From: RSA11 sp036564135
Lineage (GTDB): Bacteria > Actinomycetota > Thermoleophilia > Solirubrobacterales > 70-9
Length of the DNA: 39,823 nt
Assembly: GCA_036564135.1 (NCBI GenBank)
Contig: DATCLC010000140.1
Location: 1 to 39,823, forward strand
Direction: 5' to 3'
The notes below the pieces were generated by a model that was given only the letters and a program-made list of their open reading frames with translations, was not told where the DNA came from and ran no database searches. The translations under genes were made by a program, and so were the position numbers. Shown here piece after piece: positions 22,437 to 30,897 of this stretch (position 1 is its first letter; each line of letters opens with the position of its first letter).

Positions 22437-24251
22437 CTAGTCGCGAGGGACGATCTCGACAGCGTTCGATGCGACCGGGTCGGAGTCCCCCTTCGGCCCG
22501 TGCCGGGTCACGACACAGACGACCTCCGAGCCGACCTGCGACTCCTGCGCGCGGAAGCGCTTGGGGTTGTTCGAGCCGGTCTGGCCCGGTCCGGTGCCGA
22601 CCTCGACCCCCTCCCCGTCGAGCAGCCACTCGTACGAGTAGGAGCCGCCGCCGGTCCACTCGCCGCGCTCGCAGGTGAGCATGGTGCCCACGCGCCCGGA
22701 GCCGACGAGCGTCGGCGGGGTCACGTTGACCGGCACGTCGCGGCCGACCTGCGGGGCGCTCGCGTACGCCCACGTGGTCGCGTGGTTGCGCGTCGCCGAC
22801 ACCTGGCAGTAGACGACCTTGCCGACGTCCTCCTCGGTCAGCACGTACTTGCGCCCGTCCTTGATGTGCTCGGGGCCAAGCCACGTGAGGTTGTCGGTGC
22901 CGTAGAGGCCGTCGGGGTGCGGCGGCGTGACCCGGTTGCCGAGGTCCTCCTGCGAGGGCGCCCGGAACCGCGGGTGGTCGGCGATCGGGTTGGCGCGGAA
23001 CCAGCTGTAGGTGTAGGAGGCCTTCGGCAGGTCCCACACCCCCTTGTGGCAGGTGAGCTGCTTCCCGACCGTCGGGTTGCCGGTCACGCTCGGCGGCTCC
23101 ACGTTCTCCGGGATCTCGGCCTCGGAGTACTCGCGGACCTGGACCTCCTTGTACCAGATGCGGTCGTTGCCGCCGTGGGACTGGAAGCCGATGTAGCCGG
23201 CGGGCTGCTGGCGCGCCACGGTAGGCGGGTCGCCGGCGCGCGATGCGACCCGCGGGATGGCGTTGTCGAACTGGTTGATGACCTTGCCGTCGATCAGCAC
23301 CGTGAACTGCTGGCCGATCATGCGGATCTCCATCTCGTGCCAGACGCCCTTCTCGAGGCGCTCATACGTGCGCGACTGCGCCGCGTTCAGGTCCTGGAAC
23401 CCGTAGACGGAGCCGGTCTTGCGCGGGTCGGTCGACGGGTTGGGCCCGCCGCCGGTGAGCGTCTCGTTGATCTGGATCTCGTGCCCGCAGTAGACCTGCG
23501 TCCAGTGCTGGTGGTTGTTGGCGTTGGTGCCGTTCATCACCAGCTGCGTCGTGCTGTCGAACTGCAGCACGTTGTTCGGCAGGGGCGGGTCGACCGAGTT
23601 GCTCGAGCGCGCGCAGTAGGGCCCTGTGTAGAGGAACGGGTTCTCAGGGTCCTCCGCGTCCGAGGCCGGCGGGAACGGGCCGTCGGCGCCCTCCCAGAAG
23701 TAGGTCTCAGACGGCGCCGGCTCGGTGAGCCCGCAGATCTCGAGCGCCCCCGGGCAGACCTTGTAGCTGTACCCGATCGGCTTCGCCGCGAGCACCTCGG
23801 CGTTCGAGCCCTGGTAGCGCACCTCGGGGGCGCGGATCATCACGCCGCCGTTGCGCGTGGCCGTGGGCGAGTCCTCGACCATGTACTTGAGCTTCAGCGT
23901 GGCGTTGCCGAACGGCTTCACCGGGTACCAGATCGCCCCGAACGGCGAGTCGTTCGGGTCCATCGCCCCCTCGTCGGGGTTCAGCGTCCACCGGTTCTGC
24001 GCAGCGGACCCCGCGATCGTGTCGCTCGCGAAGATCCACTTGTCGAACGACGCATCGGAACCGGTCGCCGTCCCGTCGAAGATGTACTCGAAGCCCGGGT
24101 CGGGCGGGGGCGCCTCATATTGCGCCTGGGCGAGCGCCGGGAAGGCGGCGACGATCAGCGCACAGCACGCGACTAGCCATGCGATGAGGGCCGTGCGCTT
24201 TCCCCCCGCGCGCAGGCCGCGACAGTCGCTCACCACGGTCACGTGATGCAT
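22437..24251 (-). CDS. Secreted DUF1080 (3-keto-disaccharide hydrolase-like) protein with Ig-like domains
   Basis: 604 residues from ATG 24251, preceded by GGAGAGGAGGAC. Signal peptide about 1-44 (LAQAQ). Residues 50-380 form a DUF1080 module with NGGVMIRAPEVRY, GHEIQINETL, KTGSVYGFQDL, HEMEIRMIGQQFTVLIDGK and GYIGFQSHGGNDRIWYKEV, the same landmarks as in the 4870-10272 protein; members of this family hydrolyse 3-keto-glycosides. The C-terminal 220 residues hold two Ig-like repeats of the PPxVxGxxxVGxxLTCxxGxW type, the second with GSNNPKRF, a motif repeated in the truncated protein at the right edge. It has its own promoter (24356-24384) and terminator, so it is probably monocistronic. The substrate is unknown. 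Confidence 0.88.
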   Translation of the reverse strand: MHHVTVVSDCRGLRAGGKRTALIAWLVACCALIVAAFPALAQAQYEAPPPDPGFEYIFDGTATGSDASFDKWIFASDTIAGSAAQNRWTLNPDEGAMDPNDSPFGAIWYPVKPFGNATLKLKYMVEDSPTATRNGGVMIRAPEVRYQGSNAEVLAAKPIGYSYKVCPGALEICGLTEPAPSETYFWEGADGPFPPASDAEDPENPFLYTGPYCARSSNSVDPPLPNNVLQFDSTTQLVMNGTNANNHQHWTQVYCGHEIQINETLTGGGPNPSTDPRKTGSVYGFQDLNAAQSRTYERLEKGVWHEMEIRMIGQQFTVLIDGKVINQFDNAIPRVASRAGDPPTVARQQPAGYIGFQSHGGNDRIWYKEVQVREYSEAEIPENVEPPSVTGNPTVGKQLTCHKGVWDLPKASYTYSWFRANPIADHPRFRAPSQEDLGNRVTPPHPDGLYGTDNLTWLGPEHIKDGRKYVLTEEDVGKVVYCQVSATRNHATTWAYASAPQVGRDVPVNVTPPTLVGSGRVGTMLTCERGEWTGGGSYSYEWLLDGEGVEVGTGPGQTGSNNPKRFRAQESQVGSEVVCVVTRHGPKGDSDPVASNAVEIVPRD

Positions 24252-24355
24252 GTCCTCCTCTCCTCTTCTGCGCCGGAGCGCACTCCCGCCGTTGTGCGGC
24301 GCGCGCGTCCCGGCTTCCTTTCCTCTCTTGCCGCCGCGGGGGCGGCGGCACCTGG

Positions 24356-24384
24356 AACGTAAGCGGCGTGTGACCGCCTGTCAA
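24356..24384 (-). promoter_or_regulatory. Promoter of the DUF1080/Ig-like gene
   Basis: Minus strand: TTGACA (24379-24384), exactly 17 nt, TACGTT (24356-24361). The leader of about 100 nt that follows contains an 8-bp hairpin (24330-24337/24342-24349). Confidence 0.75.
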
Positions 24385-24405
24385 CGGATGGCTGCGCGTT
24401 GTCCG

Positions 24406-25512
24406 TCAGAAGTTCGGGGCGCGCGCCAGCTCGAGCAGGCGATCGGCGATCTGGCCCGGGGCGTACCGCTCCGCGGCGGCAGGGGCGGCCGCCGCGAGCT
24501 CGGCGCGGCGAGCCTCATCGTTCGCCAGCTCGGCGATCGCGCGACCCAGCGCGCGCGGGTCCTCGTTGGGCACGAGGACGCCGTAGCGCCCGGAGTCCAG
24601 GATCTCCGCCGGCCCTCCCGGGCAATCGGCCGCGACGACCGGCAGGCCGAGCGCGAGCGCCTCGACCAGCACGTTGCCGAAGGGCTCCCAGCGCGCGGCG
24701 TGGACGAAGAGGTCGGCGCGAGCCATCTCCGCGTGTGGGTTGTCCAGGTAGCCGGCGAGGCGCACGTTGTCGGCGAGCCCGTGCCGTTCGACGAGCGCGC
24801 GCAGGCGCTCCTCCCACGAGCCGCGCCAGATCCCGGCCTCGCCGATCACGGTCAGCCGCCAGGGCCTCGGGAGCTCGTCGCGCACCAGGGCGAGCGCCTC
24901 GACCAGCACGTCGTAGCCCTTCTGCTCGACGAGGCGCCCGACGGCGCAGAGGCGGAAGACGCCGTCGGAGGCCGGCCGCGCGCCCGCGGCCCGGCGCACC
25001 GCGTCGCCGTCGATCGGATTGGGAACGAGGTGTACGCGCTCGCGCGGCACGCCGCGGTGGCGCGCCACCCACTCGACCATCGCCCGCGACGGCGCGACCA
25101 CCGCCGGGGCACGCCGGTACAGGACGTTCTGAGCCGCGTTCATGACCCGCATCCGCGGCGGGAGCGAGGGCAGGTCGCGGTCGAGGAAGGCGGGCTCCCA
25201 GGGCACCACGGGTCGCCGCGCGATCAGGCCCGCGGCGACGGCCGCAGGGCCGAGCTGCCCCGAGTTGACCAGCGCGAGCCGCGGGCGCGCGCCTCGCAGA
25301 TAGCGCGCGATCGCGGGCGTGGCGAGGGCCGCGCGCGGCGCGCCGAGCTCGAGCTCGCGCGTGGTCGCGTCCGCGCGCGCCGCGCCGAGGCCCTTCAGAT
25401 ACACGGCGTCGAAACGCACCCCTCGCTCCTTGAACGCCGCCGCGAGGCCGCGCGCCTTGCGCGCGAAGCCGTTACTTCCCGGCTCGTCGGTGATGAAGGC
25501 GATGTCGACCAC
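24406..25512 (-). CDS. GT4-family glycosyltransferase
   Basis: 368 residues from GTG 25512, chosen because GGAGGAG lies 5 nt upstream. Two Rossmann domains (GT-B fold). The C-terminal donor-binding half has CAVGRLVEQKGYDVLVEAL, NVRLAGYLDNPHAEMARADLFVH, and the EX7E motif E276-E284 in WEPFGNVLVEALALGLPVV, typical of retaining GT4 enzymes using a nucleotide-sugar donor. It should add one sugar of the exopolysaccharide repeat at the cytoplasmic side. It is transcribed away from the polymerase gene starting at 25648, in a region with a candidate -10 for the opposite strand, so the two may share a divergent control region. Confidence 0.92.
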   Translation of the reverse strand: MVDIAFITDEPGSNGFARKARGLAAAFKERGVRFDAVYLKGLGAARADATTRELELGAPRAALATPAIARYLRGARPRLALVNSGQLGPAAVAAGLIARRPVVPWEPAFLDRDLPSLPPRMRVMNAAQNVLYRRAPAVVAPSRAMVEWVARHRGVPRERVHLVPNPIDGDAVRRAAGARPASDGVFRLCAVGRLVEQKGYDVLVEALALVRDELPRPWRLTVIGEAGIWRGSWEERLRALVERHGLADNVRLAGYLDNPHAEMARADLFVHAARWEPFGNVLVEALALGLPVVAADCPGGPAEILDSGRYGVLVPNEDPRALGRAIAELANDEARRAELAAAAPAAAERYAPGQIADRLLELARAPNF

Positions 25513-25600
25513 TGGGGCTCCTCCCGCCGCACCGCTCGCGCCGAGGCGTGCGGCAGTTGCCGGCGCGGCGCATCATAGGTGCGCTTCGGTGGCCGATCCC

Positions 25601-25606
25601 TATTAG
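25601..25606 (+). promoter_or_regulatory. Candidate -10 box of the 25648 polymerase gene
   Basis: TATTAG within TATTAGATAA, a rare AT-rich island here, 41 nt before the chosen GTG. No clear -35. Read as coding it would need the rare codons CTA TTA, arguing against the longer N-terminus. Confidence 0.4.
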
Positions 25607-25647
25607 ATAAGCGCGGCCCATTGCCCGAGTTCAAGCCGACACGAACC

Positions 25648-27600
25648 GTGCGCGTCCGATCAGCCCCCGTCGAAACGGGAGGCGCGCTGGGCCGCGCGCA
25701 GGCCGTCGCGGGCTACGCGCTGCCCTTCCTCGCGGTCTTCTACCTGGCGATGAAGGGGGGCGGCTACGACGCGATCGTGCACGAGGAGATCGGCGTGCTC
25801 GCCTGGTGGCTGGTCCTGCTGGGCGCGGCGGTCGGGGCGCTGCCGGTCACCCGCGTGACGCGCGCCGGCTGGATCGCGCTCGGGCTGCTCGCGGCGCTCG
25901 CCCTGTGGACCGGGTTCGGGTTCCTGTGGACCGAGTCCAGCGAGCGCACCGCGGCGGAGCTCGCACGCGTGCTCACCCTGCTCGGCGTCTTCGCGCTCGC
26001 GACCCTCGCTCAGGGACGAGACGCGCTGCGCCGCACCGCGGTCGGGGTCGGCGCCGCGATCGCCGCGGTGGCCGCGCTCGCCCTGCTCTCGCGGCTGCGG
26101 CCCGAGTGGTTCCCCGAGAGCGCCACCGGCGAGCTCTTGCGCAGCAGCTCATGGCGGCTCAACTACCCGCTCGGCTACTGGAACGGCTTGGCCGGCCTGA
26201 TCGCCGTGGGCATGCCGCTCGTGCTCTGGACGGCGGCTCACGCCCGCAGCCTGGTGGGCCAGGCGCTCGCCGCGGCGGCGCTGCCCGTGATGGCGACGGC
26301 CGCGTTCTTCACGTTCTCCCGCGGTGGCACGGCTGCCGCCGTGCTCGCGGTGTGCGTCCTGCTCCTCCTGCACCCGCGTCGTGTCGAGCTCGCCATCGCG
26401 GCGATCGTCCCCGTCGCCGCCAGCGTCGCGCTCGTGCTCGCCGCCGCGCAGCGCGACGCGCTCGAGGACGAGCCGGCGTCCGCCCTCGCGGCCTCGCAGG
26501 CCGATTCGCTGCTCGTCGTCACCGTGATCGTCTGCGTGCTCGCCGCGCTCGCGCAGCTCGGGCTCGCGACCGCGCGGCGCCGGGGCGTGATCCCGCCGCT
26601 CGCCGTGCCGCGGCGACCCGCGCTCGTCGCGACTGGCATCGCCGCGCTGCTCTTCTGCGTGGGCGCGCTGGCCGCCGACCTGCCGGGCTACGCCGACGAT
26701 CGCTGGGAGCAGTTCAAGGCCGGCGGGGGCACGGGCTCGGGCGCCGAGCGCTTCACCAGCGAGTCGGGCAACGGCCGCTACGAGTACTGGTCGGCCGCCG
26801 TCGACGCGGGCCGCAGCGATCCGCTCGTGGGCATCGGTCCCGGAACCTTCGAGTACTGGTGGGCGCGCACCGCGACCGTCCCCGGCTTCGTGCGCGACGC
26901 CCACTCGCTCTACCTCGAGACGTTCGGCGAGCTCGGCGTCGTCGGCCTGCTGCTGTTGACCGCGTTCCTCGCCGTCGCCCTCGGGGCGGTCGCCGTGCGC
27001 GCGGCGCGGCGCGGCTCGCTCGAGCGCAACTCGCTGCTCGCCGCGGCCGCCGGGAGCGTCGCCGCCTTCTGCTTCGCCGCCCAGTTCGACTGGGTTTGGG
27101 AGCTGACCGTGATCCCCGTCGCGGTGCTGCTCGTCGTCGCCGCCGCGCTGGGGCCCGCCGGAGAGTCGCGCCGCCGCGAGACCTCGCGCTTTCAGCGCGT
27201 GCGGCTCCCCCTCCCCGCGCGCGTCGCCCTGGTCGGGATGGCAGCCGTCGCGATCGTGCTGATCGCGCTGCCGCTCGGGACGAACGCCTTCCTGCGCGAG
27301 AGCCAGCGCGCCGCGCAGGCCGGCGATCTGGACGACGCGCTCGCCAGCGCTCGCAGCGCAGTGCGCCTGCAGCCGCACGCCGCGACGCCCCGTCTCCAGG
27401 AGGCGCTGGTGCTCGAGCTCGCCGGCGAGCCGGACCAGGCGCTGGCCGCGGCCCGCGCCGCGACCGAGCGGGAGCCCACCAACTGGCGGACGTGGCTCGT
27501 GCGCTCCCGCCTCGCCGCCGAGGCGAACCGGCCCGCCGAGGCGCTCGAGGCGTTCGAACGCGCGCGCGAGCTCAACCCGCGCGGGCGGCTGACGCGCTGA
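25648..27600 (+). CDS. O-antigen ligase/polymerase-type membrane protein with C-terminal TPR repeats
   Basis: 650 residues from GTG 25648. The frame is open from GTG 25579, but those 23 extra codons include rare CTA and TTA codons inside a probable promoter, so I place the start downstream; neither start has a Shine-Dalgarno. About 12 hydrophobic helices; the large exterior loop near the end of the membrane part has the Wzy/WaaL landmarks DPLVGIGPGTFEYWW and DAHSLYLETFGELGVVGLLLL. The final 110 residues are soluble TPR-like helices (GDLDDALASARSAVRLQP and repeats). Such proteins polymerise lipid-linked repeat units or ligate polymer to an acceptor. A second protein of this family is encoded at 35868-37328. 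The next gene begins 7 bp downstream, so they are likely one operon. Confidence 0.88.
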   Translation: MRVRSAPVETGGALGRAQAVAGYALPFLAVFYLAMKGGGYDAIVHEEIGVLAWWLVLLGAAVGALPVTRVTRAGWIALGLLAALALWTGFGFLWTESSERTAAELARVLTLLGVFALATLAQGRDALRRTAVGVGAAIAAVAALALLSRLRPEWFPESATGELLRSSSWRLNYPLGYWNGLAGLIAVGMPLVLWTAAHARSLVGQALAAAALPVMATAAFFTFSRGGTAAAVLAVCVLLLLHPRRVELAIAAIVPVAASVALVLAAAQRDALEDEPASALAASQADSLLVVTVIVCVLAALAQLGLATARRRGVIPPLAVPRRPALVATGIAALLFCVGALAADLPGYADDRWEQFKAGGGTGSGAERFTSESGNGRYEYWSAAVDAGRSDPLVGIGPGTFEYWWARTATVPGFVRDAHSLYLETFGELGVVGLLLLTAFLAVALGAVAVRAARRGSLERNSLLAAAAGSVAAFCFAAQFDWVWELTVIPVAVLLVVAAALGPAGESRRRETSRFQRVRLPLPARVALVGMAAVAIVLIALPLGTNAFLRESQRAAQAGDLDDALASARSAVRLQPHAATPRLQEALVLELAGEPDQALAAARAATEREPTNWRTWLVRSRLAAEANRPAEALEAFERARELNPRGRLTR

Positions 27601-27607
27601 GGCCGGC

Positions 27608-28804
27608 ATGCGCATCCTCCAGATCCACAACCGCTACCGACAGGCAGGCGGCGAGGACCTGATCGCCGACACCGAGGCCGAGCTGCTCGCCGGCGGCGGC
27701 CACGACGTGCACATGCTGCGCGTGGAGAACCCGCCCGGGGCGGTTGGCGCCGCGGCGGCGCTGGCGCGCGCCCCTTGGAACCGCAGCGCCTACCGCATGA
27801 TCCGCGAGCGCGTGCGCGAAATCCGCCCGGACGTCGCCCACGTCCACAACACGTGGTTCGCGCTCACGCCCGCGGCGATCGGCGCGCTCGCCGACGAGGG
27901 CGTGCCGATCGTCATGGAGATGCAGAACTCGCGCCAGCTCTGCGTCGGCGCGAACCTCTTCCGCGACGGCCGCGTGTGCATGGACTGCGTGGGCACCCAC
28001 CCGTGGCGGGGCGTGGCCCACGCCTGCTACCGCGACTCGCGCCTCGCCTCGGCCGCCGTCGCGAGCACGATCGCGCTCGCGCGTCGGCGCGGGACCTGGG
28101 ACCGCGTCGACCGCTTCGTCGCGCCGAGCCACGCGGTCAAGGAGAACTTCGAGCGGGCCGGGTACGACGGCGCGCGCATCACCGTGAAGCCCACCGTGGT
28201 CGCGGACTGCGACCCGCGCCCGGAGCCCCCGTCGCGCTCGCGCACCCTGATCTACGCCGGGCGCCTCTCGGCGGAGAAGGGGCCGGGCGTCCTGCTCGCC
28301 GGGTGGCGCGCCGCGCGCCTTTGGGAGCGCGGGTTCGAGCTCGAGCTGGTCGGCGAGGGCCCGCTGCGCGCGGAGCTCGAGCGCGACGCGCCACCGGGGG
28401 TCCGCTTCGCGGGCTGGCGCGACCCGGACGACCTGCGCCGGGACATGCTCGGGGCGCGGGCGCTGCTCTTCCCGTCGCAGTGCTTCGAGACCTTCGGGCG
28501 CTCGATCGTCGAGGCCTTCGCCGCCGGGCTGCCGGTGCTCGCCACCGACATCGCCGGGCCGGGCGAGCTCGCGGCCCGGCTCGGCCCCGAGTGGGTCGTC
28601 CCGCCGGGCTCGAGCGGGCCGTGGCTCGCGGCGCTCGAGCGCCTTGCCGACGACGGCGCCGTGGACGCGGCCGGCGTCCGGGCACGGGCGCTCTATGAGG
28701 CCGACTACTCGCTCCCGGCGGGCCTGCGCCGCCTCGAGCAGATCTACGACGAGCTGATCGAGGCGCGGGGCTCCTCAGCGGGCCGCGCCGGGCGGGCTCC
28801 GTAG
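27608..28804 (+). CDS. GT4-family glycosyltransferase with a four-Cys insertion
   Basis: 398 residues, ATG 7 bp after the polymerase stop. GT-B fold: N-terminal MRILQIHNRYRQAGGED and DVAHVHNTWF; C-terminal LIYAGRLSAEKGPGVLL and the EX7E motif E294-E302 in CFETFGRSIVEAFAAG. Between 112 and 140 lie four Cys (C112, C124, C127, C140) in LCVGANLF, GRVCMDCVG and HACYRDSR, a pattern seen in one GT4 subgroup and possibly a structural metal or disulfide site. It should transfer a sugar onto the growing lipid-linked repeat. The C-terminus is slightly extended and Arg/Ala-rich. Confidence 0.92.
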   Translation: MRILQIHNRYRQAGGEDLIADTEAELLAGGGHDVHMLRVENPPGAVGAAAALARAPWNRSAYRMIRERVREIRPDVAHVHNTWFALTPAAIGALADEGVPIVMEMQNSRQLCVGANLFRDGRVCMDCVGTHPWRGVAHACYRDSRLASAAVASTIALARRRGTWDRVDRFVAPSHAVKENFERAGYDGARITVKPTVVADCDPRPEPPSRSRTLIYAGRLSAEKGPGVLLAGWRAARLWERGFELELVGEGPLRAELERDAPPGVRFAGWRDPDDLRRDMLGARALLFPSQCFETFGRSIVEAFAAGLPVLATDIAGPGELAARLGPEWVVPPGSSGPWLAALERLADDGAVDAAGVRARALYEADYSLPAGLRRLEQIYDELIEARGSSAGRAGRAP

Positions 28805-29091
28805 GCAGCCCGAACGGGCGCGCGACCTACCCGATCAGGACCGCGTTCGAAGCCGCGGGCGACGAAGCCTGCCGCGACGCTCGGCGCGGCAAAGACGAGA
28901 CCAACCGCAGCGAACAGCGCGGACAGCGCGCGCCGTGAATCGGATCGGAACGAGCGCGTCCGGCCCACTCCCGCCCCTGTTAGGCAGGCCATCCCCTCAG
29001 GCAGCGCCAAAGGTATTCCGATCCGCGCGCGGCGGGCAACCTGGCGTCCGCGTCGCGCCCGCCGTGACACGGATAGGCGCGTTCGGGCAGT

Positions 29092-30078
29092 ATGCGCGAG
29101 CGAATGCGCTGCCTGATCACAGGGGGAGCAGGTTTCATCGGGTCGCACCTCGCCGACGAGCTTCTGCGGCGCGGCCACCACGTACACGCGCTCGACGACC
29201 TCTCGACGGGCGCGATGGCGAACATCCTCCACCTCAAGGACCAGCCGAACTTCGAGTACACGATCGACTCGGCGGCCAACGCCCGCCTCGTGGCCGAGCT
29301 CGTCGACACCGCCGACGTCATCTACCACCTGGCCGCGGCCGTCGGCGTCGAGCTGATCGTCGAGAGCCCGGTACGCACGATCGAGACCAACGTCCACACC
29401 ACCGAGGTCCTGCTCTCGCACGCGTCGAAGAAGCGCAAGCCCGTGTTCATCGCCTCGACCAGCGAGGTCTACGGCAAGAGCGACGCGCTCCCCTTTCGCG
29501 AGGACGGCGACATGGTCCTCGGCCCCACCCACAACGGCCGCTGGGCCTACGCGTGCTCGAAGGCGATCGACGAGTTCCTCGCGATCGCGCACTGGCGTGA
29601 GCGACAGGTGCCGACCGTGGTCGGCCGCCTCTTCAACACCGTCGGCCCCCGGCAGACCGGCCGCTACGGCATGGTGATCCCCCGGCTCGTGCGCCAGGCG
29701 CTCGCCGGCGAGCCGCTCACCGTGCACGGCGACGGCACGCAGAAGCGCTGCTTTTGCCACGTGCGCGACGTGGTCGTCGCGCTCGCCGACCTGATGGAGC
29801 ACGAGGGCGCCTACGGGGAGGTCTTCAACATCGGCAGCTCGGAGGAGATCTCGATCCGCGAGCTCGCCGAGCGGATCATCGCGGCGACGGGCTCGGGCTC
29901 GGAGATCAGGCTCGTCCCCTACGAGGAGGCCTACGGCCAGGGCTTCGAGGACATGCAGCGGCGCATCCCCGACACGACCAAGATCAATTCGCTGACTGGG
30001 TGGGCGCCCCAGCGCACGCTCGACGACATCCTCGCGGACGTGATCGCGGACCAGCGCGCTCGCCTGCGCCAGGATTGA
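29092..30078 (+). CDS. NAD-dependent epimerase/dehydratase (extended SDR, sugar-nucleotide type)
   Basis: 328 residues. Extended short-chain dehydrogenase with the Rossmann motif GGAGFIGSHLADEL (11-24), the acidic turn residue in HALDDLSTG, HLAAAVGV, the catalytic Ser/Thr in ASTSEVYG (122-124) and YACSK (Y153, K157). RLFNTVGPRQTGRYGMVIP and the later RCFCHVRDVV are typical of UDP-glucose 4-epimerase/UDP-glucuronate decarboxylase relatives. It converts one nucleotide sugar into another for the surface polysaccharide; the exact reaction is not decided by these motifs. A second in-frame ATG is four codons in. It stands alone on the plus strand after a 287-bp gap and converges on the first sulfotransferase gene 9 bp away. 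Confidence 0.9.
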   Translation: MRERMRCLITGGAGFIGSHLADELLRRGHHVHALDDLSTGAMANILHLKDQPNFEYTIDSAANARLVAELVDTADVIYHLAAAVGVELIVESPVRTIETNVHTTEVLLSHASKKRKPVFIASTSEVYGKSDALPFREDGDMVLGPTHNGRWAYACSKAIDEFLAIAHWRERQVPTVVGRLFNTVGPRQTGRYGMVIPRLVRQALAGEPLTVHGDGTQKRCFCHVRDVVVALADLMEHEGAYGEVFNIGSSEEISIRELAERIIAATGSGSEIRLVPYEEAYGQGFEDMQRRIPDTTKINSLTGWAPQRTLDDILADVIADQRARLRQD

Positions 30079-30087
30079 GCGCCGGGG

Positions 30088-30897
30088 TCAGGGCTGCGCA
30101 GGCGGCTCAGACGCGTACCCGAACTCCGCGAGGGACGGCCCCACGCGCTCGATGAACAGGCGTTCGAGCCGCTCGTCGAACTCCTGCCGCCAGTCTCCCG
30201 TGCGTCCGGCGCGGAAGGTCACGCTGACGTCGGAGACCAGCTCGCCGGCGACGCGGCGCACGGCGCCGTCGGGGAGCGAGACGCCAAGATGCGTGTAGAT
30301 CCGCGCGATCTCCTCCAGCCGGCGCGTGGGGTCGACCAAGTCCTCGTAGCGGACCACCGCGCAGCGGTCTAGCCATCCGCGGTACAGCTCCAGCACTTCT
30401 CCGATGGACGCGATTCCAGCGCGCGGGTCGCCCTCGATGAACAGCCGCATGCGGTCGCGCGGGTCCGGCAGGTCCTTGACACGCTCATGCCACTGATGGC
30501 CCTTCCATCGGTAGGTGTAGTACGCCTGGCTGACCACGATGTCGCGCGGGTCGCGCACGATGAACAAGGTCGCAGGGCTGTGGCTGCTCACCACTCGCTC
30601 CGACTGCCGGTTGTAATGCAGGTGCGCGCACAACACCTCGCCCGGCCTTTGCTTGCCGAGCAGATCGTCGAGCCGCCCCAATTGCGCGGGGAAGACCTTT
30701 CTCGTCAGCCGACGATGCAAGAGCGGATGCAGGCAGAGGAGGCGTTCGAGCGCGTGCGTGCCAGCCTTGGGGATCGAGATCGCCAGGACGCGCGGCGCGC
30801 CCGCGGGCGGTCGCAGCCTGTGCAGGACCCCCCGCGGCGTCACCCCGAACCGCGCCAGGTCCCACCGGCGCCGCCGAATCCAGCGCGACGCAGACAT
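30088..30897 (-). CDS. Sulfotransferase (PAPS-dependent, cytosolic type)
   Basis: 269 residues from ATG 30897, which overlaps the TGA of the upstream sulfotransferase gene as TGATG, suggesting coupled translation; a GTG four codons earlier is possible. Classical sulfotransferase signals: 5'-phosphosulfate loop ISIPKAGTHALERLL (PKAGT 43-47), probable catalytic His in CAHLHYN (H92 or H94), 3'-phosphate motif VRDPRDIVVSQAYY (R115, S123), and the C-terminal FRAGRTGDWRQEF (229-240), equivalent to the RKGxxGDW signature. It transfers sulfate from PAPS to a hydroxyl or amino group, here probably on the polysaccharide or its lipid-linked precursor, an inference from context. Confidence 0.92.
   Translation of the reverse strand: MSASRWIRRRRWDLARFGVTPRGVLHRLRPPAGAPRVLAISIPKAGTHALERLLCLHPLLHRRLTRKVFPAQLGRLDDLLGKQRPGEVLCAHLHYNRQSERVVSSHSPATLFIVRDPRDIVVSQAYYTYRWKGHQWHERVKDLPDPRDRMRLFIEGDPRAGIASIGEVLELYRGWLDRCAVVRYEDLVDPTRRLEEIARIYTHLGVSLPDGAVRRVAGELVSDVSVTFRAGRTGDWRQEFDERLERLFIERVGPSLAEFGYASEPPAQP

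Noticed and set aside
25579..25647. Longer N-terminus of the 25648 polymerase-type protein from GTG 25579
   Set aside because: It contains the rare codons CTA TTA inside an AT-rich, promoter-like island and has no Shine-Dalgarno. It is still possible, so the start is stated as uncertain.
28744..29091. Possible small minus-strand gene with one hydrophobic segment (ALSALFAAVGLVFAAPSVAAGFVA) in the 287-bp gap before the epimerase
   Set aside because: It has no Shine-Dalgarno, runs into the 3' end of the GT4 gene, and its codons use many A/T third positions unlike its neighbours. The gap otherwise shows only weak promoter-like sequence.
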